Positions 7,792 through 16,025 of a stretch of DNA of 24,230 nucleotides are shown one piece after another. The notes under the pieces are model-generated. The model did no database searches, was not told the origin of the DNA, and saw only the letters and a program-made list of their open reading frames with translations. Source of the DNA: Bacteroidales bacterium (lineage in GTDB: Bacteria > Bacteroidota > Bacteroidia > Bacteroidales > JAADJA01); the NCBI GenBank assembly GCA_029933495.1, contig JAOZOC010000004.1, forward strand, positions 1 to 24,230, written 5' to 3'. Both the position numbers and the translations under genes were made by a program. Each line of letters opens with the position of its first letter. Positions within the stretch are counted from its first letter, which is position 1.

Positions 7792-9009
7792 CTAACCATC
7801 CTCCACTTCATAATCCTCGTACAGAAAATCGTTATAGGGATAACGTACGGTATGTATTTTTCTGACTTCATCATAAAGCACCCTTTTAAACTCTTCAATA
7901 TTTTGCTTCTTCTTTGCAGAGATGAAAAGTGTTGGTGTGTGAGCCTTAGCGAGCCAGGTTTTCTTCAGATCATCAAGGCTCAGGTTCTCTTTAGTTACTG
8001 GTGTCAGGTCGTCTTCATCTTTTTGAGTAAATGTGTAAGCATCAATTTTATTGAAGACCATTATTGTGGGTTTGTTACCTGCTTCAAGTTCTGAAAGCGT
8101 TTGTTTTACAACATTAATATGCTCCTCAAAATCAGGGTGTGAGATATCGCCAATCAGGACGAGAATATCCGATTCGCGAACTTCGTCAAGTGTTGATTTG
8201 AATGATTCCACCAGATCGTGGGGTAATTTGCGAATAAAACCAACCGTATCTGACAACAGAAAAGGAAGATTCTTAATAACCACTTTCCTGACTGTTGTAT
8301 CTAGGGTTGCAAAAAGTTTATTTTCAGCAAATACATCCGACTTACTCAACATATTCATAATGGTTGACTTACCAACATTGGTATAACCAACAAGAGCTAC
8401 CTGAACCATTTTACCACGATTTTTTCGTTGAGTGGCTTTCTGCTTGTCAATTTTCAACAGCTTCTTTTTCAGAAGCGCGATTCTGTCACGGATTATACGG
8501 CGGTCTGTCTCAATTTCGGTTTCTCCGGGGCCTCTAAGCCCGATACCACCTCGCTGACGTTCAAGGTGCGTCCACATACGTGTCAGTCGTGGTAACAGAT
8601 ATTGATATTGAGCAAGTTCAACCTGCGTTTTTGCGTGGGCTGTACGCGCTCTTTTAGCAAAAATATCAAGTATCAGGTTATTTCTGTCAAGGATACGGCA
8701 TTTAAAAGCCTTTTCAATATTTCTTATTTGCGAAGGGCTCAGTTCATCATCAAAAACAGCAATGTCAATCTTATTATCAGCAATAAAGGCTGCAATCTCA
8801 GCAAGTTTTCCAGAACCTACAAAAGTTCGTGAGTCCTTTATATCAATCCGCTGAACAAACCTTTTCACTGTTTCAGCTCCGGCTGTTTCGGCAAGAAACT
8901 CCAACTCATCAAGATACTCATTCACACGTTCTTCGGTATCATTTCGCGTAATAACACCAATGAGTATTGCCGTCTCTTTAACACTCTTTTTTTTCAAACT
9001 ATTTTCCAT
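7792..9009 (-). CDS. hflX: Ribosome-associated GTPase HflX
   Basis: HflX is a GTPase that binds 50S subunits and splits stalled or hibernating ribosomes. With the ATG at 9009 the product has 405 residues. The N-terminal HflX domain includes FVGSGKLAEI at 63-72 and ILDRNNLILDIFAKRA at 106-121; the signature GGIGLRGPGETEIETDRR is at 154-171; the G domain has G1 GYTNVGKST at 208-216, G3 DTVG at 254-257 and G4 NKID. The open frame extends five codons further to a TTG at 9024, but that TTG lies inside the probable -7 element TACCTTTG, so the ATG is the better start and leaves a leader of at most 12 bases. It is divergent from corA, and lnt and the hydrolase follow on the same strand. Confidence 0.96.
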   Translation of the reverse strand: MENSLKKKSVKETAILIGVITRNDTEERVNEYLDELEFLAETAGAETVKRFVQRIDIKDSRTFVGSGKLAEIAAFIADNKIDIAVFDDELSPSQIRNIEKAFKCRILDRNNLILDIFAKRARTAHAKTQVELAQYQYLLPRLTRMWTHLERQRGGIGLRGPGETEIETDRRIIRDRIALLKKKLLKIDKQKATQRKNRGKMVQVALVGYTNVGKSTIMNMLSKSDVFAENKLFATLDTTVRKVVIKNLPFLLSDTVGFIRKLPHDLVESFKSTLDEVRESDILVLIGDISHPDFEEHINVVKQTLSELEAGNKPTIMVFNKIDAYTFTQKDEDDLTPVTKENLSLDDLKKTWLAKAHTPTLFISAKKKQNIEEFKRVLYDEVRKIHTVRYPYNDFLYEDYEVEDG

Positions 9010-9021
9010 AATAATAGTGTG

Positions 9022-9029
9022 CAAAGGTA
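9022..9029 (-). promoter_or_regulatory. -7 element of hflX
   Basis: TACCTTTG on the minus strand, 12 bases before the hflX ATG. No TTG stands at the usual -33 distance, so only the -7 half is supported. Confidence 0.5.
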
Positions 9030-9046
9030 AGACTTTAAAATCAAAA

Positions 9047-9075
9047 TTGAGTTTCTAATATTTTTAGTACTTTTG
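9047..9075 (+). promoter_or_regulatory. Promoter of corA
   Basis: TTG at 9047-9049, an 18-base spacer and TACTTTTG at 9068-9075. It shares the short divergent region with the hflX element on the other strand. Confidence 0.6.
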
Positions 9076-9133
9076 CCGCCACTTTATAAACAGCAAAGGG
9101 ATGTAGAATATTAACATTTTTAAAAATAGGGTT

Positions 9134-10045
9134 ATGATCGAAACAATAAAAATCGGAACACTCAGGTGGCATCATGTGCTTAACCCTTCTGATGATGATT
9201 TAAGTTATCTTCAGGAAACCTTCCACTTTCATCCACTTGATATTGAAGACTGTAGAGCTGATTACAACCAAAGACCAAAGATAGACATTTACGATGACTA
9301 CTATTTTATAATTCTGCATTTTCCTTTTTTTGACAAGAATAATATGTTTTTGAGAATCCGTGAGGTGAAGATTTTCTGGGGAGAGGACTTTATTATTACT
9401 ATTGGCAAATCGCACTCGGCTGTTACAAGTATGTTTGATGAAGGGAAAAAACAAACAGATCGCGGTGAAGAGTTTGAAATTGGTACCAGTGATGCCCTTT
9501 TATATACAATTCTTGAACGACTGATGAAGGCGACACGGAAAATTATTAATAAAATCAGTGATGATGTGGATGCAATCAACAGAAGCCTGTTAGATGTCAG
9601 ATCAGAACGTATTATCGAGCGTATTTCCGTGATCAGAAAAAATATTATTCTACTGAATACAATGTTTAAACCTCAACTTCCTCTGTTTACAAAATTTGAA
9701 TCGGGGCAGATTGAAGGTTATGCTGAGAATATGGAAGATTACTGGGGCAATATTCTTGACTACTACAAACAAATGTGGGATATGACAGAGGATTATGCTG
9801 AACTTATTGAAGGCTTGTCAAGGACGTTTGACTCACTTCAGGCTAACCGCACAAACGAAATAATAAAAATTCTTACTTTAATATCCTCCATCTTGCTTCC
9901 TCTTACATTTCTTACGGGTTTATACGGAATGAATCTGAATCTTCCGTTGCAACAAGACCCAAAATCATTCTGGATTGTTATAGGAGTTATGATATTTATT
10001 GCTTTGTCCATGTTCTTTTTCTTTAAAAAGAAAAAATGGCTTTAA
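9134..10045 (+). CDS. corA: CorA-family magnesium/divalent cation transporter
   Basis: This is a 303-residue inner-membrane channel subunit, expected to form a pentamer that admits Mg2+ (and possibly Co2+ or Ni2+). A large soluble alpha/beta domain (about 1-240, with the long helix in the second half) precedes two C-terminal transmembrane helices at about 245-263 and 279-297. The selectivity signature YGMN is at 264-267, at the end of the first helix, followed by the loop LNLP. The C-terminus KKKKWL is basic, as in CorA. The length is normal for the family. The gene has its own promoter and is followed by a separate promoter for the next gene, so it is probably monocistronic. Confidence 0.95.
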   Translation: MIETIKIGTLRWHHVLNPSDDDLSYLQETFHFHPLDIEDCRADYNQRPKIDIYDDYYFIILHFPFFDKNNMFLRIREVKIFWGEDFIITIGKSHSAVTSMFDEGKKQTDRGEEFEIGTSDALLYTILERLMKATRKIINKISDDVDAINRSLLDVRSERIIERISVIRKNIILLNTMFKPQLPLFTKFESGQIEGYAENMEDYWGNILDYYKQMWDMTEDYAELIEGLSRTFDSLQANRTNEIIKILTLISSILLPLTFLTGLYGMNLNLPLQQDPKSFWIVIGVMIFIALSMFFFFKKKKWL

Positions 10046-10076
10046 TTGTTTTGTCCTGTATCTTATAAGATTATTA

Positions 10077-10084
10077 TATCTTTG
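10077..10084 (+). promoter_or_regulatory. -7 element of the small OM barrel gene
   Basis: TATCTTTG within TATATCTTTGC, 25 bases before the ATG at 10110. A TTTG at 10050-10053 lies 23 bases upstream, slightly further than usual. Confidence 0.55.
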
Positions 10085-10109
10085 CACAAAAGTTGAAAAA
10101 AATTATTTG

Positions 10110-10778
10110 ATGAAAAAAATATTAGTTATACTCTTAAGCCTGGTTGCCTTTACTTCATTCTCTCAGGAACTGAGTGAAGAGGCAAAGCGTAAGTTTAGTT
10201 TTGGTATTGACGTATTCACAGACATCTGGCAGGATTTACCAAAAACAATTGAGCCGGCAACAATAAACCAGGGGGTAGATATTTTTGGCTCATACAATTA
10301 CATTATTAATGATGGTAATTTCAGCCTGTCTCCAGGAATAGGGCTGTCATACCATAATTTAAACAATAAATCGCTAACAATGACTGTTGACGATTCAACC
10401 ATCTTTTATCCTGTTCCTGATTCAATTAATTTCAGAAGGACAAAATTTACCCTTGGCTATTTTGATATTCCTATTGAACTACGTTATAAATCGAAAAACG
10501 ATATACGATTTGCCATTGGAATTAAATTTGGATTTCTGATGACAGCTTTCACAAAATATAAAGGGGATGACTACCTTCCTAATGATAATAACAAGTTGGT
10601 TATTTACAAAAAGACAAGAATCCCTAATGTTTCCAAATTCAGATACGGAGTCTCTATGAGGCTTGGATATAAATGGCTGAATTTTTGGGGATATTATCAA
10701 CTTTCTTCAGTATTTGATAAAGGCAAAGGGCCTGAAATGTATCCCATTTCAATTGGTATTTCTTTGATGCCGTATTAG
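10110..10778 (+). CDS. Small outer-membrane beta-barrel protein (PorT/OMP_b-brl-like)
   Basis: The product has 222 residues with a clear signal peptide (MKKILVILLSLVAFTSFSQ, cleavage near residue 19). The mature part is a run of alternating polar and aromatic strands (for example SLSPGIGLSYHNL, TLGYFDIPIELRY, FAIGIKFGFLM, YGVSMRLGYKW, PISIGISLMPY) consistent with an eight-stranded outer-membrane barrel of the kind grouped with PorT-like proteins in Bacteroidota. No enzymatic motif is visible and the function is unknown. The frame is open upstream into the end of corA, but the first Met followed by a signal peptide and placed after a perfect -7 element is at 10110. Convergent with the PAP2-like gene. 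Confidence 0.8.
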   Translation: MKKILVILLSLVAFTSFSQELSEEAKRKFSFGIDVFTDIWQDLPKTIEPATINQGVDIFGSYNYIINDGNFSLSPGIGLSYHNLNNKSLTMTVDDSTIFYPVPDSINFRRTKFTLGYFDIPIELRYKSKNDIRFAIGIKFGFLMTAFTKYKGDDYLPNDNNKLVIYKKTRIPNVSKFRYGVSMRLGYKWLNFWGYYQLSSVFDKGKGPEMYPISIGISLMPY

Positions 10779-10858
10779 ACATCGCTTTATGAAGCCCCAC
10801 AAATCAGGAACTGAATATTACCAGAATTTGCAATGCGGCTTAATATCTAAAGTAATTT

Positions 10859-11470
10859 TTAAAATATTAAAAACACACTAATCATTATCAAAAGTCCGGT
10901 AAAAAACCCCTTATAAACTTCTGATTGTGTATGTGTATTAAGGGCAAGCCGTGCAAAACCAACTAATCCGGAAACCAACACTATTATAGTGATAATATAA
11001 ATCATATCAGCGTTGAACCGGAGCGAAACTCCGATAAATGTGCCAAGCATCCCCCCTATTCCAACCATATGCAAACTTATTTTTTCTTTAAAATTAATTA
11101 GTATAGCTGCGATTATCGCAATTCCTGATCCAAGTAAAAAAAGAGGATACATCTGTGATATATTCAATTGACTAATCATGTACCAGGAAAGAAAAACAAA
11201 GATAGCAGAAACTACCAGAGGCGAAAGTCTCTCATCACGACTTTCCATCCTTAATGACCCAATCATTTTCCGGCGCAGCATAATCAATACAAATGACACA
11301 GGGATCAAAAATGTTGTTATAAATATTATTCCAACTATCAGGTATTTAACCTGGTAAGGTATAATAATGGAGAAATAATAATTCAGACTGAAAAGTATAA
11401 CAAAAGTGTAAGTCGGTAATAGCAGAGGATGCAAAGCCACCGAAATTACTTTTGCAATTTTTTGTTCCAT
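10859..11470 (-). CDS. Divergent PAP2-like integral membrane protein
   Basis: This 203-residue protein is nearly all membrane helices (about six). Three segments follow the order and spacing of the PAP2 phosphatase signature, each with changes: Arg74-x6-Arg81 in place of K-x6-RP; Ser132-Leu-His134 in place of SGH; and Ala173-Arg174-x5-His180-x3-Glu184 in place of SR-x5-H-x3-D. The nucleophile-equivalent His180 and both arginines are kept. It may be a lipid phosphatase or phosphotransferase with relaxed motifs, or a non-catalytic relative. The ATG at 11470 is one base after the rpoN stop (TAA T ATG), so it is probably translated by re-initiation. A longer frame reaches 11530 but would overlap the conserved end of rpoN. 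The fold assignment is moderately sure; activity is unknown. Confidence 0.65.
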   Translation of the reverse strand: MEQKIAKVISVALHPLLLPTYTFVILFSLNYYFSIIIPYQVKYLIVGIIFITTFLIPVSFVLIMLRRKMIGSLRMESRDERLSPLVVSAIFVFLSWYMISQLNISQMYPLFLLGSGIAIIAAILINFKEKISLHMVGIGGMLGTFIGVSLRFNADMIYIITIIVLVSGLVGFARLALNTHTQSEVYKGFFTGLLIMISVFLIF

Positions 11471-11471
11471 A

Positions 11472-12962
11472 TTAAATCTCTTTTCTAAGTCTTGCAACCG
11501 GAATACTAAGCTGCTCTCTGTATTTTGCAACAGTACGGCGGGCGATGCTATATCCTTTATCTTTCAGAATTTTTGTCAGCAACTCATCAGTCAAAGGTTT
11601 ACTCTTATCTTCATTATCAATGCAATCAGTAAGTATTTTTTTAATTTCGCGTGTAGATACCTCTTCACCGTCTTCCTTCTGCATCGACTCGGAAAAAAAG
11701 CTTTTTAAAAGAAATGTTCCGAAAGGAGTCTGCACATATTTGCTGTTTGCAACCCGCGAAATTGTTGAAATATCAAGATTAACAATTTCGGCAATATCCT
11801 TTAGAATCATTGGCCGCAGTTTTGTCTCATCTCCTGTCAGAAAATAACTCCTCTGATAATTCATTATTGCATCCATTGTGGTATAAAGCGTGTTTTGTCT
11901 TTGTATTATAGCATCAATGAACCATTTTGCAGAATCAATTTTTTGTTTTACAAATGTAAGTGTATCTTTATGCTTTTTCTTATCCTTACTGTTTGAATAA
12001 GCTTCAAGCATTTCAACATAGGTCTTATTAAGTCTTAATTCCGGTGCATTTCTTGAGTTAAGCTGAAGCTCAAGACCACCGTTATTATTGTAAATAATGA
12101 AGTCAGGAATAATATAATGATTTGTTTTCGTTGTTTCATTCAGTGAATTCCCGGGTTTGGGATTAAGTTTCAATATCTCTTCTATTGCACCTTTCAATTC
12201 CTCTTCTGATATTCTGGCTTTTTTAATTATTTTACTGTAATGCTTTTTTGTAAATTCATTAAAGTGTCTTTCGAGTATTTGAATTGCAGCCATAACAGCA
12301 TCATCCGGAGATTCTATTCTTCTGAGCTGTAGTAAAAGGCATTCCTGCAGATTTCTCGCCCCCACACCTGGAGGATCAAGCTCCTGAACGACCTCAAGTA
12401 CTTCAAGTATTTCTTCCTTTGTGGTTTGAATATTTTGCGAAAAGGCAAGATCATCAACCATTGCATCCAGGTCTCTTTGAAGATAGCCAGAGTCATCAAG
12501 ATTTCCAATGATTGTCTTTGCAATAATCAATTGCTTTTCATCAAAATCACGAAGTCCTAACTGTGAATGAAGCAAATCGTGGAAAGTTGTTCCTGACACA
12601 AAAGGAACTTCCTTGCGCTCATCATCTGGACTTGTATTATTTACACTAACCTTATATGTAGGAACATCGTCATCATCCAGGAGATAATCATCGAGGTCAA
12701 ACTCATCGTCCTTATTTATCTCTTCAGTTTCTTCTGTATTTTCAGTTTCGCCAGTATCACCAGGTGTTGATTCATCAAAATCCTGAGTTAATTCAGCAAG
12801 GTCATCAGCATCATTAGTCTCCTCCAGTGCCGGATTCTCCTCAATCTCCTGTTTTATCCTCTGCTCAAGCGCCACAGTAGGTACCTGAAGCAGTTTCATC
12901 AACAGTATTTGCTGAGGTGAAAGCTTTTGTAGTAGCTTCTGTTGTAATCTCTGGCTTAACAT
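11472..12962 (-). CDS. rpoN: RNA polymerase sigma-54 factor RpoN
   Basis: Sigma-54 recognises -24/-12 promoters and needs AAA+ activators to open them. All regions are present in the 496-residue product: region I, glutamine/leucine-rich (residues 3-45, QQKLLQKLSPQQILLMKLLQ), which binds the activator; a strongly acidic region II at about 50-100; the core-binding domain in the middle (DPPGVGARNLQECLLLQL); a helix-turn-helix-like segment near DISTISRVANSKYV; and the RpoN box ARRTVAKYRE at 474-483, which contacts the -24 element. The length is normal. It lies 73 bases after asnS with its own likely promoter and is directly followed by the PAP2-like gene. No sigma-54 activator gene is in the window. 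Confidence 0.97.
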   Translation of the reverse strand: MLSQRLQQKLLQKLSPQQILLMKLLQVPTVALEQRIKQEIEENPALEETNDADDLAELTQDFDESTPGDTGETENTEETEEINKDDEFDLDDYLLDDDDVPTYKVSVNNTSPDDERKEVPFVSGTTFHDLLHSQLGLRDFDEKQLIIAKTIIGNLDDSGYLQRDLDAMVDDLAFSQNIQTTKEEILEVLEVVQELDPPGVGARNLQECLLLQLRRIESPDDAVMAAIQILERHFNEFTKKHYSKIIKKARISEEELKGAIEEILKLNPKPGNSLNETTKTNHYIIPDFIIYNNNGGLELQLNSRNAPELRLNKTYVEMLEAYSNSKDKKKHKDTLTFVKQKIDSAKWFIDAIIQRQNTLYTTMDAIMNYQRSYFLTGDETKLRPMILKDIAEIVNLDISTISRVANSKYVQTPFGTFLLKSFFSESMQKEDGEEVSTREIKKILTDCIDNEDKSKPLTDELLTKILKDKGYSIARRTVAKYREQLSIPVARLRKEI

Positions 12963-12996
12963 GTCAGTTGTTTAATCATAGTGCTATTTAATCGAA

Positions 12997-13029
12997 CAAA
13001 TATACGAATTTTTATTCATTATAGACCAA
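12997..13029 (-). promoter_or_regulatory. Promoter of rpoN
   Basis: On the minus strand TTG (13027-13029), a 22-base spacer and TATATTTG (12997-13004). It lies 34 bases before the rpoN ATG and just after the asnS stop. Confidence 0.55.
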
Positions 13030-13035
13030 CTTTTA

Positions 13036-14496
13036 TTAAAATTCTGCATTCTGCGGAGTTCTCGGAAAAGGTATTACATCTCTGATATTCCCCATACCCG
13101 TTATGAATTGAATAAACCTTTCAAAACCAAGACCAAATCCGCTGTGTGGCACAGAACCAAATTTTCTGGTTTCCAAATACCACCACATCTCCTTTTCTGG
13201 TACGTTCATTTCGTTCATTCGTTTCACTAGCTTGTCATAATTTTCCTCTCTTTGTGATCCGCCAACTATCTCACCGATCTGCGGAAACAGTATATCCATT
13301 GCCCTCACAGTATTGTCATCATCATTCAGTTTCATATAAAAAGCTTTTATTACTTTCGGATAATCCGTAACAATAACTGGCTTCTTAAAATGTTTCTCAA
13401 CAAGATAACGCTCGTGCTCCGATTGAAAATCTGCACCCCACTCTTTAATCAGATACTGAAATCGCTTTTTCTTGTTTGGTTTTGAATTTCTCAGGATATC
13501 AAACGCCTCAGTATATGTAATTCTTTCAAAATCATTTTCAAGAACAAAATTCAGTTTTTCTATTAGCTCCATTCCCGAGCGATCCTCCTGTTTTTTATTT
13601 TTTTCCTCATCAGAAAGACGCTTACTAAGGAATTCAAGATCATCAACACAATTATCCAGTGCATACTTTGTCATATATTTAAGCATATCCTCTGCAAGGT
13701 CCATATTATCATTAATGTCATAAAATGCGGCCTCCGGCTCTATCATCCAGAATTCGGCAAGATGACGTGATGTATTAGAATTTTCAGCCCTGAAAGTCGG
13801 GCCGAAAGTATAAACCTCTGACAACGCCAGTGCTGCAAGCTCAGCCTCAAGCTGTCCTGACACAGTAAGATTAGTCTCCTTTGCGAAGAAGTCCTGTTTG
13901 TAATCAATATCACCATCCTCATTAAAAGGCAAGTTCTTCATTTCAAGAGTTGTAACACGGAACATCTCACCGGCTCCTTCTGCATCCGATGCCGTGATTA
14001 TTGGTGTGTGAATATTAAAAAATCCCCTGTCATTAAAAAACTTATGAACGGCAAAGATCATAGCGTGCCTGATACGAAAGATAGCGCTAAAAGTATTTGT
14101 TCTGAAACGCAAATGTGCTTTCTCACGCAAAAATTCCAACGAATGCTTTTTCGGTTGTAATGGATATTCATCGGGATCAGCTTCACCAAGAATATTCAGA
14201 ATATTTGCCTTGACCTCTACCTTTTGTCCACTACCTGGTGACTCAATAAGCTCTCCAATAACCTCAATTGCGGCTCCGCTATGAATACGCTGAATAAGCT
14301 CTTCATCAATAATTTCGAAATCAACAACAATCTGAATATTCTTTATGGTTGAGCCATCGTTCATAGCAATAAAAGCAACATTCTTGCTCCCACGGCGTGT
14401 ACGTACCCAGCCCATAACCTTTTTGATTTTCCCAAACTCATTGGAGTCAAGTAAATCAATAATCTTAGTTCGTTTCAAGTCGTCCATTTTATTCAT
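13036..14496 (-). CDS. asnS: Asparaginyl-tRNA synthetase
   Basis: AsnS charges tRNA-Asn with asparagine. The 486-residue class IIb synthetase has an N-terminal OB-fold anticodon-binding domain (about 20-105, with VMGWVRTRRGSKNVAFI) and a catalytic core with motif 2 around FRAENSNTSRHLAEFW (235-250) and motif 3 GFGLGFER (453-460). The ending IPFPRTPQNAEF is the usual AsnS C-terminus, and the Asn- rather than Asp-type residues around motif 2 (AENSNTSRHLAEF) separate it from AspS. A second Met (residue 4) is an alternative start. The gene has its own -7 element upstream and rpoN follows. Confidence 0.97.
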   Translation of the reverse strand: MNKMDDLKRTKIIDLLDSNEFGKIKKVMGWVRTRRGSKNVAFIAMNDGSTIKNIQIVVDFEIIDEELIQRIHSGAAIEVIGELIESPGSGQKVEVKANILNILGEADPDEYPLQPKKHSLEFLREKAHLRFRTNTFSAIFRIRHAMIFAVHKFFNDRGFFNIHTPIITASDAEGAGEMFRVTTLEMKNLPFNEDGDIDYKQDFFAKETNLTVSGQLEAELAALALSEVYTFGPTFRAENSNTSRHLAEFWMIEPEAAFYDINDNMDLAEDMLKYMTKYALDNCVDDLEFLSKRLSDEEKNKKQEDRSGMELIEKLNFVLENDFERITYTEAFDILRNSKPNKKKRFQYLIKEWGADFQSEHERYLVEKHFKKPVIVTDYPKVIKAFYMKLNDDDNTVRAMDILFPQIGEIVGGSQREENYDKLVKRMNEMNVPEKEMWWYLETRKFGSVPHSGFGLGFERFIQFITGMGNIRDVIPFPRTPQNAEF

Positions 14497-14525
14497 TATC
14501 TGTTTTTAACTTAAAAAAAGGTTTG

Positions 14526-14533
14526 CAAAAATA
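14526..14533 (-). promoter_or_regulatory. -7 element of asnS
   Basis: TATTTTTG on the minus strand, 29 bases before the asnS ATG. No good -33 TTG is visible. Confidence 0.5.
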
Positions 14534-14593
14534 GTGACTTTTTCTATTCTATCTGAAAGTAAAAAAAAATGAGGTGGGATTGAGATGCAAACA

Positions 14594-14608
14594 CAACAAT
14601 AATTGTTG
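14594..14608. repeat. 15-base palindrome, possible operator
   Basis: CAACAAT, one central A, then ATTGTTG: two perfect 7-base half-sites, about 60 bases upstream of the asnS -7 element. Its size and symmetry suit a dimeric regulator, but no regulator is identified. Confidence 0.4.
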
Positions 14609-14664
14609 GAGAATTTTAAAATACAGGTGCTTTTAAATAGAGTATTTTGTTGAATTAAATAGTG

Positions 14665-14709
14665 AAAAGGGTGCAAATTCAAAATTAGATTTTGAATTTG
14701 CACCCTTTT
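14665..14709. repeat. Perfect 20-bp inverted repeat (hairpin or bidirectional terminator)
   Basis: The left arm 14665-14684 and right arm 14690-14709 are exact reverse complements around the loop TTAGA. The arms begin with AAAA and end with TTTT on either strand, as in a bidirectional Rho-independent terminator. It sits between two divergent genes, where a terminator would not normally be needed. Confidence 0.85.
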
Positions 14710-14833
14710 GTGTTACTAAATTTGTTGTGTTAGGCTCATATTCACCTGAGCTTTTGCGGCAGAGTTCGGAAACATTAGCCGGAAGAATTTTCTAAATACC
14801 TTTAACGGTTAAACCGATTTCCGTTTATTTAAC

Positions 14834-14841
14834 TAATTTTG
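14834..14841 (+). promoter_or_regulatory. -7 element of the DAHP synthase gene
   Basis: TAATTTTG ends only eight bases before the ATG at 14850, so transcription from it would give a leaderless or nearly leaderless mRNA. No -33 TTG is visible at the usual distance. Confidence 0.5.
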
Positions 14842-14849
14842 CAGCCTAA

Positions 14850-15947
14850 ATGGGTTATAATCTTGACATATTACCTCTTTCCGGCTGGATTGATACGAAA
14901 GGATTTCCTCTTGTAATAAGCGGGCCTTGCAGTGCTGAAACGGAAGAACAGGTTTTAGCAACAGCACGAAAACTTGCGGAAGTTTCTCAGGTGAAAATAT
15001 TCAGGGCAGGTATATGGAAACCAAGAACAAGACCGGGTGGCTTTGAAGGTGTCGGCGAAAAAGGTTTGGTTTGGTTGAATAGTGTAAAGAAAGAGACCGG
15101 ACTGCTGACAACGGTTGAAGTTGCAAATCCTCATCATATTGAGCTGGCCTTAAAGCATAAAGTTGACATTTTATGGATTGGAGCACGGACGGTTGTCAAT
15201 CCGTTTTCGGTTCACGAACTTGCTTCGGCTTTGGAGGGAACGAACATTCCGGTAATGATAAAAAATCCGGTGAATCCCGATATTGACCTCTGGATTGGTG
15301 CTTTAGAGCGGTTCAACAAGGCCGGTATCTCAAAACTTATAGCCATTCATCGTGGTTTCTACTTTTTTGAAAAGACTCCTTTCAGAAATGCGCCTATGTG
15401 GGAGATACCGATTGAACTTAAACGTATTTTTCCTGAGCTTCCGGTTATTTGCGACCCGAGTCATATTTGTGGCCAGCGTAATACATTGAAGGAAGTTGCT
15501 CAGAAAGCCCTTGACCTTGAAATGAATGGTTTGATGCTGGAATCGCACATTAATCCTGATATAGCTTTGACAGACAAAGAGCAACAGGTCACACCCGAAG
15601 ATTTGGAAAAGCTCCTTTCAACTCTGGTAATCAGAGAGCGAGAGGGTAATGTGGAGTTTGAAACAAAACTTGAAGAGCTGAGAACAGAAATTGATAAACT
15701 GGATGCTGAACTTTTAAATATTATTGCCAGGAGAATGTATGTTATTGACGAAATTGGTAAATATAAAAGAAATAACAACATTACCATACTTCAACTTGAA
15801 CGATGGAATAACCTTGTAATCAATAGATTAAGAACAGGAATCAAATCTGGGTTGAATAAAAAATTTTTACAGCAAATCCTTGAGGTTGTACACGAAGAGT
15901 CGATAAGAAGACAAACAGAAATTTTTAACAGGAAAAATAACAGATAA
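14850..15947 (+). CDS. Bifunctional DAHP synthase (type I-beta) / chorismate mutase
   Basis: The 365-residue enzyme joins the first step of aromatic amino-acid synthesis (phosphoenolpyruvate plus erythrose 4-phosphate to DAHP) to chorismate-to-prephenate conversion. Residues of about 15-260 form the DAHP synthase barrel of the KDO8P-synthase-like type: GPCSAE at 25-30, WKPRTRPGGFEG at 56-67, DPSHICG at 202-208 and LESH at 230-233, with likely metal ligands Cys27, His205, Glu231 and Asp242. Residues of about 268-358 are an AroQ-type chorismate mutase helix bundle, with likely active-site residues Arg278, Arg294 or Arg295, Lys304 and Gln355. This domain order is known from Bacteroidota such as Porphyromonas and Prevotella, where the mutase domain also takes part in feedback control. 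No other shikimate or chorismate gene lies beside it. Confidence 0.95.
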   Translation: MGYNLDILPLSGWIDTKGFPLVISGPCSAETEEQVLATARKLAEVSQVKIFRAGIWKPRTRPGGFEGVGEKGLVWLNSVKKETGLLTTVEVANPHHIELALKHKVDILWIGARTVVNPFSVHELASALEGTNIPVMIKNPVNPDIDLWIGALERFNKAGISKLIAIHRGFYFFEKTPFRNAPMWEIPIELKRIFPELPVICDPSHICGQRNTLKEVAQKALDLEMNGLMLESHINPDIALTDKEQQVTPEDLEKLLSTLVIREREGNVEFETKLEELRTEIDKLDAELLNIIARRMYVIDEIGKYKRNNNITILQLERWNNLVINRLRTGIKSGLNKKFLQQILEVVHEESIRRQTEIFNRKNNR

Positions 15948-16025
15948 TCAGTCAATTAGATATTATTATTTAGACTAAATATAATATTTCTTTAATAAAA
16001 TTCTTAAAGTCTGAGATGTAGGTAG

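Larger units (their letters stand above)
14497..14849. other. Divergent intergenic region between asnS and the DAHP synthase gene
   Basis: This 353-base gap holds -7 elements for both flanking genes, a palindrome CAACAAT-A-ATTGTTG (14594-14608), a perfect 20-bp inverted repeat (14665-14709) and a short palindrome CGGTT-A-AACCG near 14803. I see no convincing gene in it: the only frame of note, on the minus strand, runs through the hairpin and has no protein-like composition. Confidence 0.6.

Noticed and set aside
9999..10109. N-terminal extension of the small OM barrel gene into corA
   Set aside because: It would overlap the end of corA, contain the promoter and put 37 residues before a clean signal peptide.
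11471..11530. N-terminal extension of the PAP2-like gene
   Set aside because: It overlaps the conserved RpoN C-terminus in another frame, and a Met is available one base after the rpoN stop.
14506..14703. 65-codon minus-strand frame in the asnS/DAHP synthase gap
   Set aside because: It runs through half of the perfect inverted repeat and over the asnS -7 element, has low-complexity composition and no recognisable domain.
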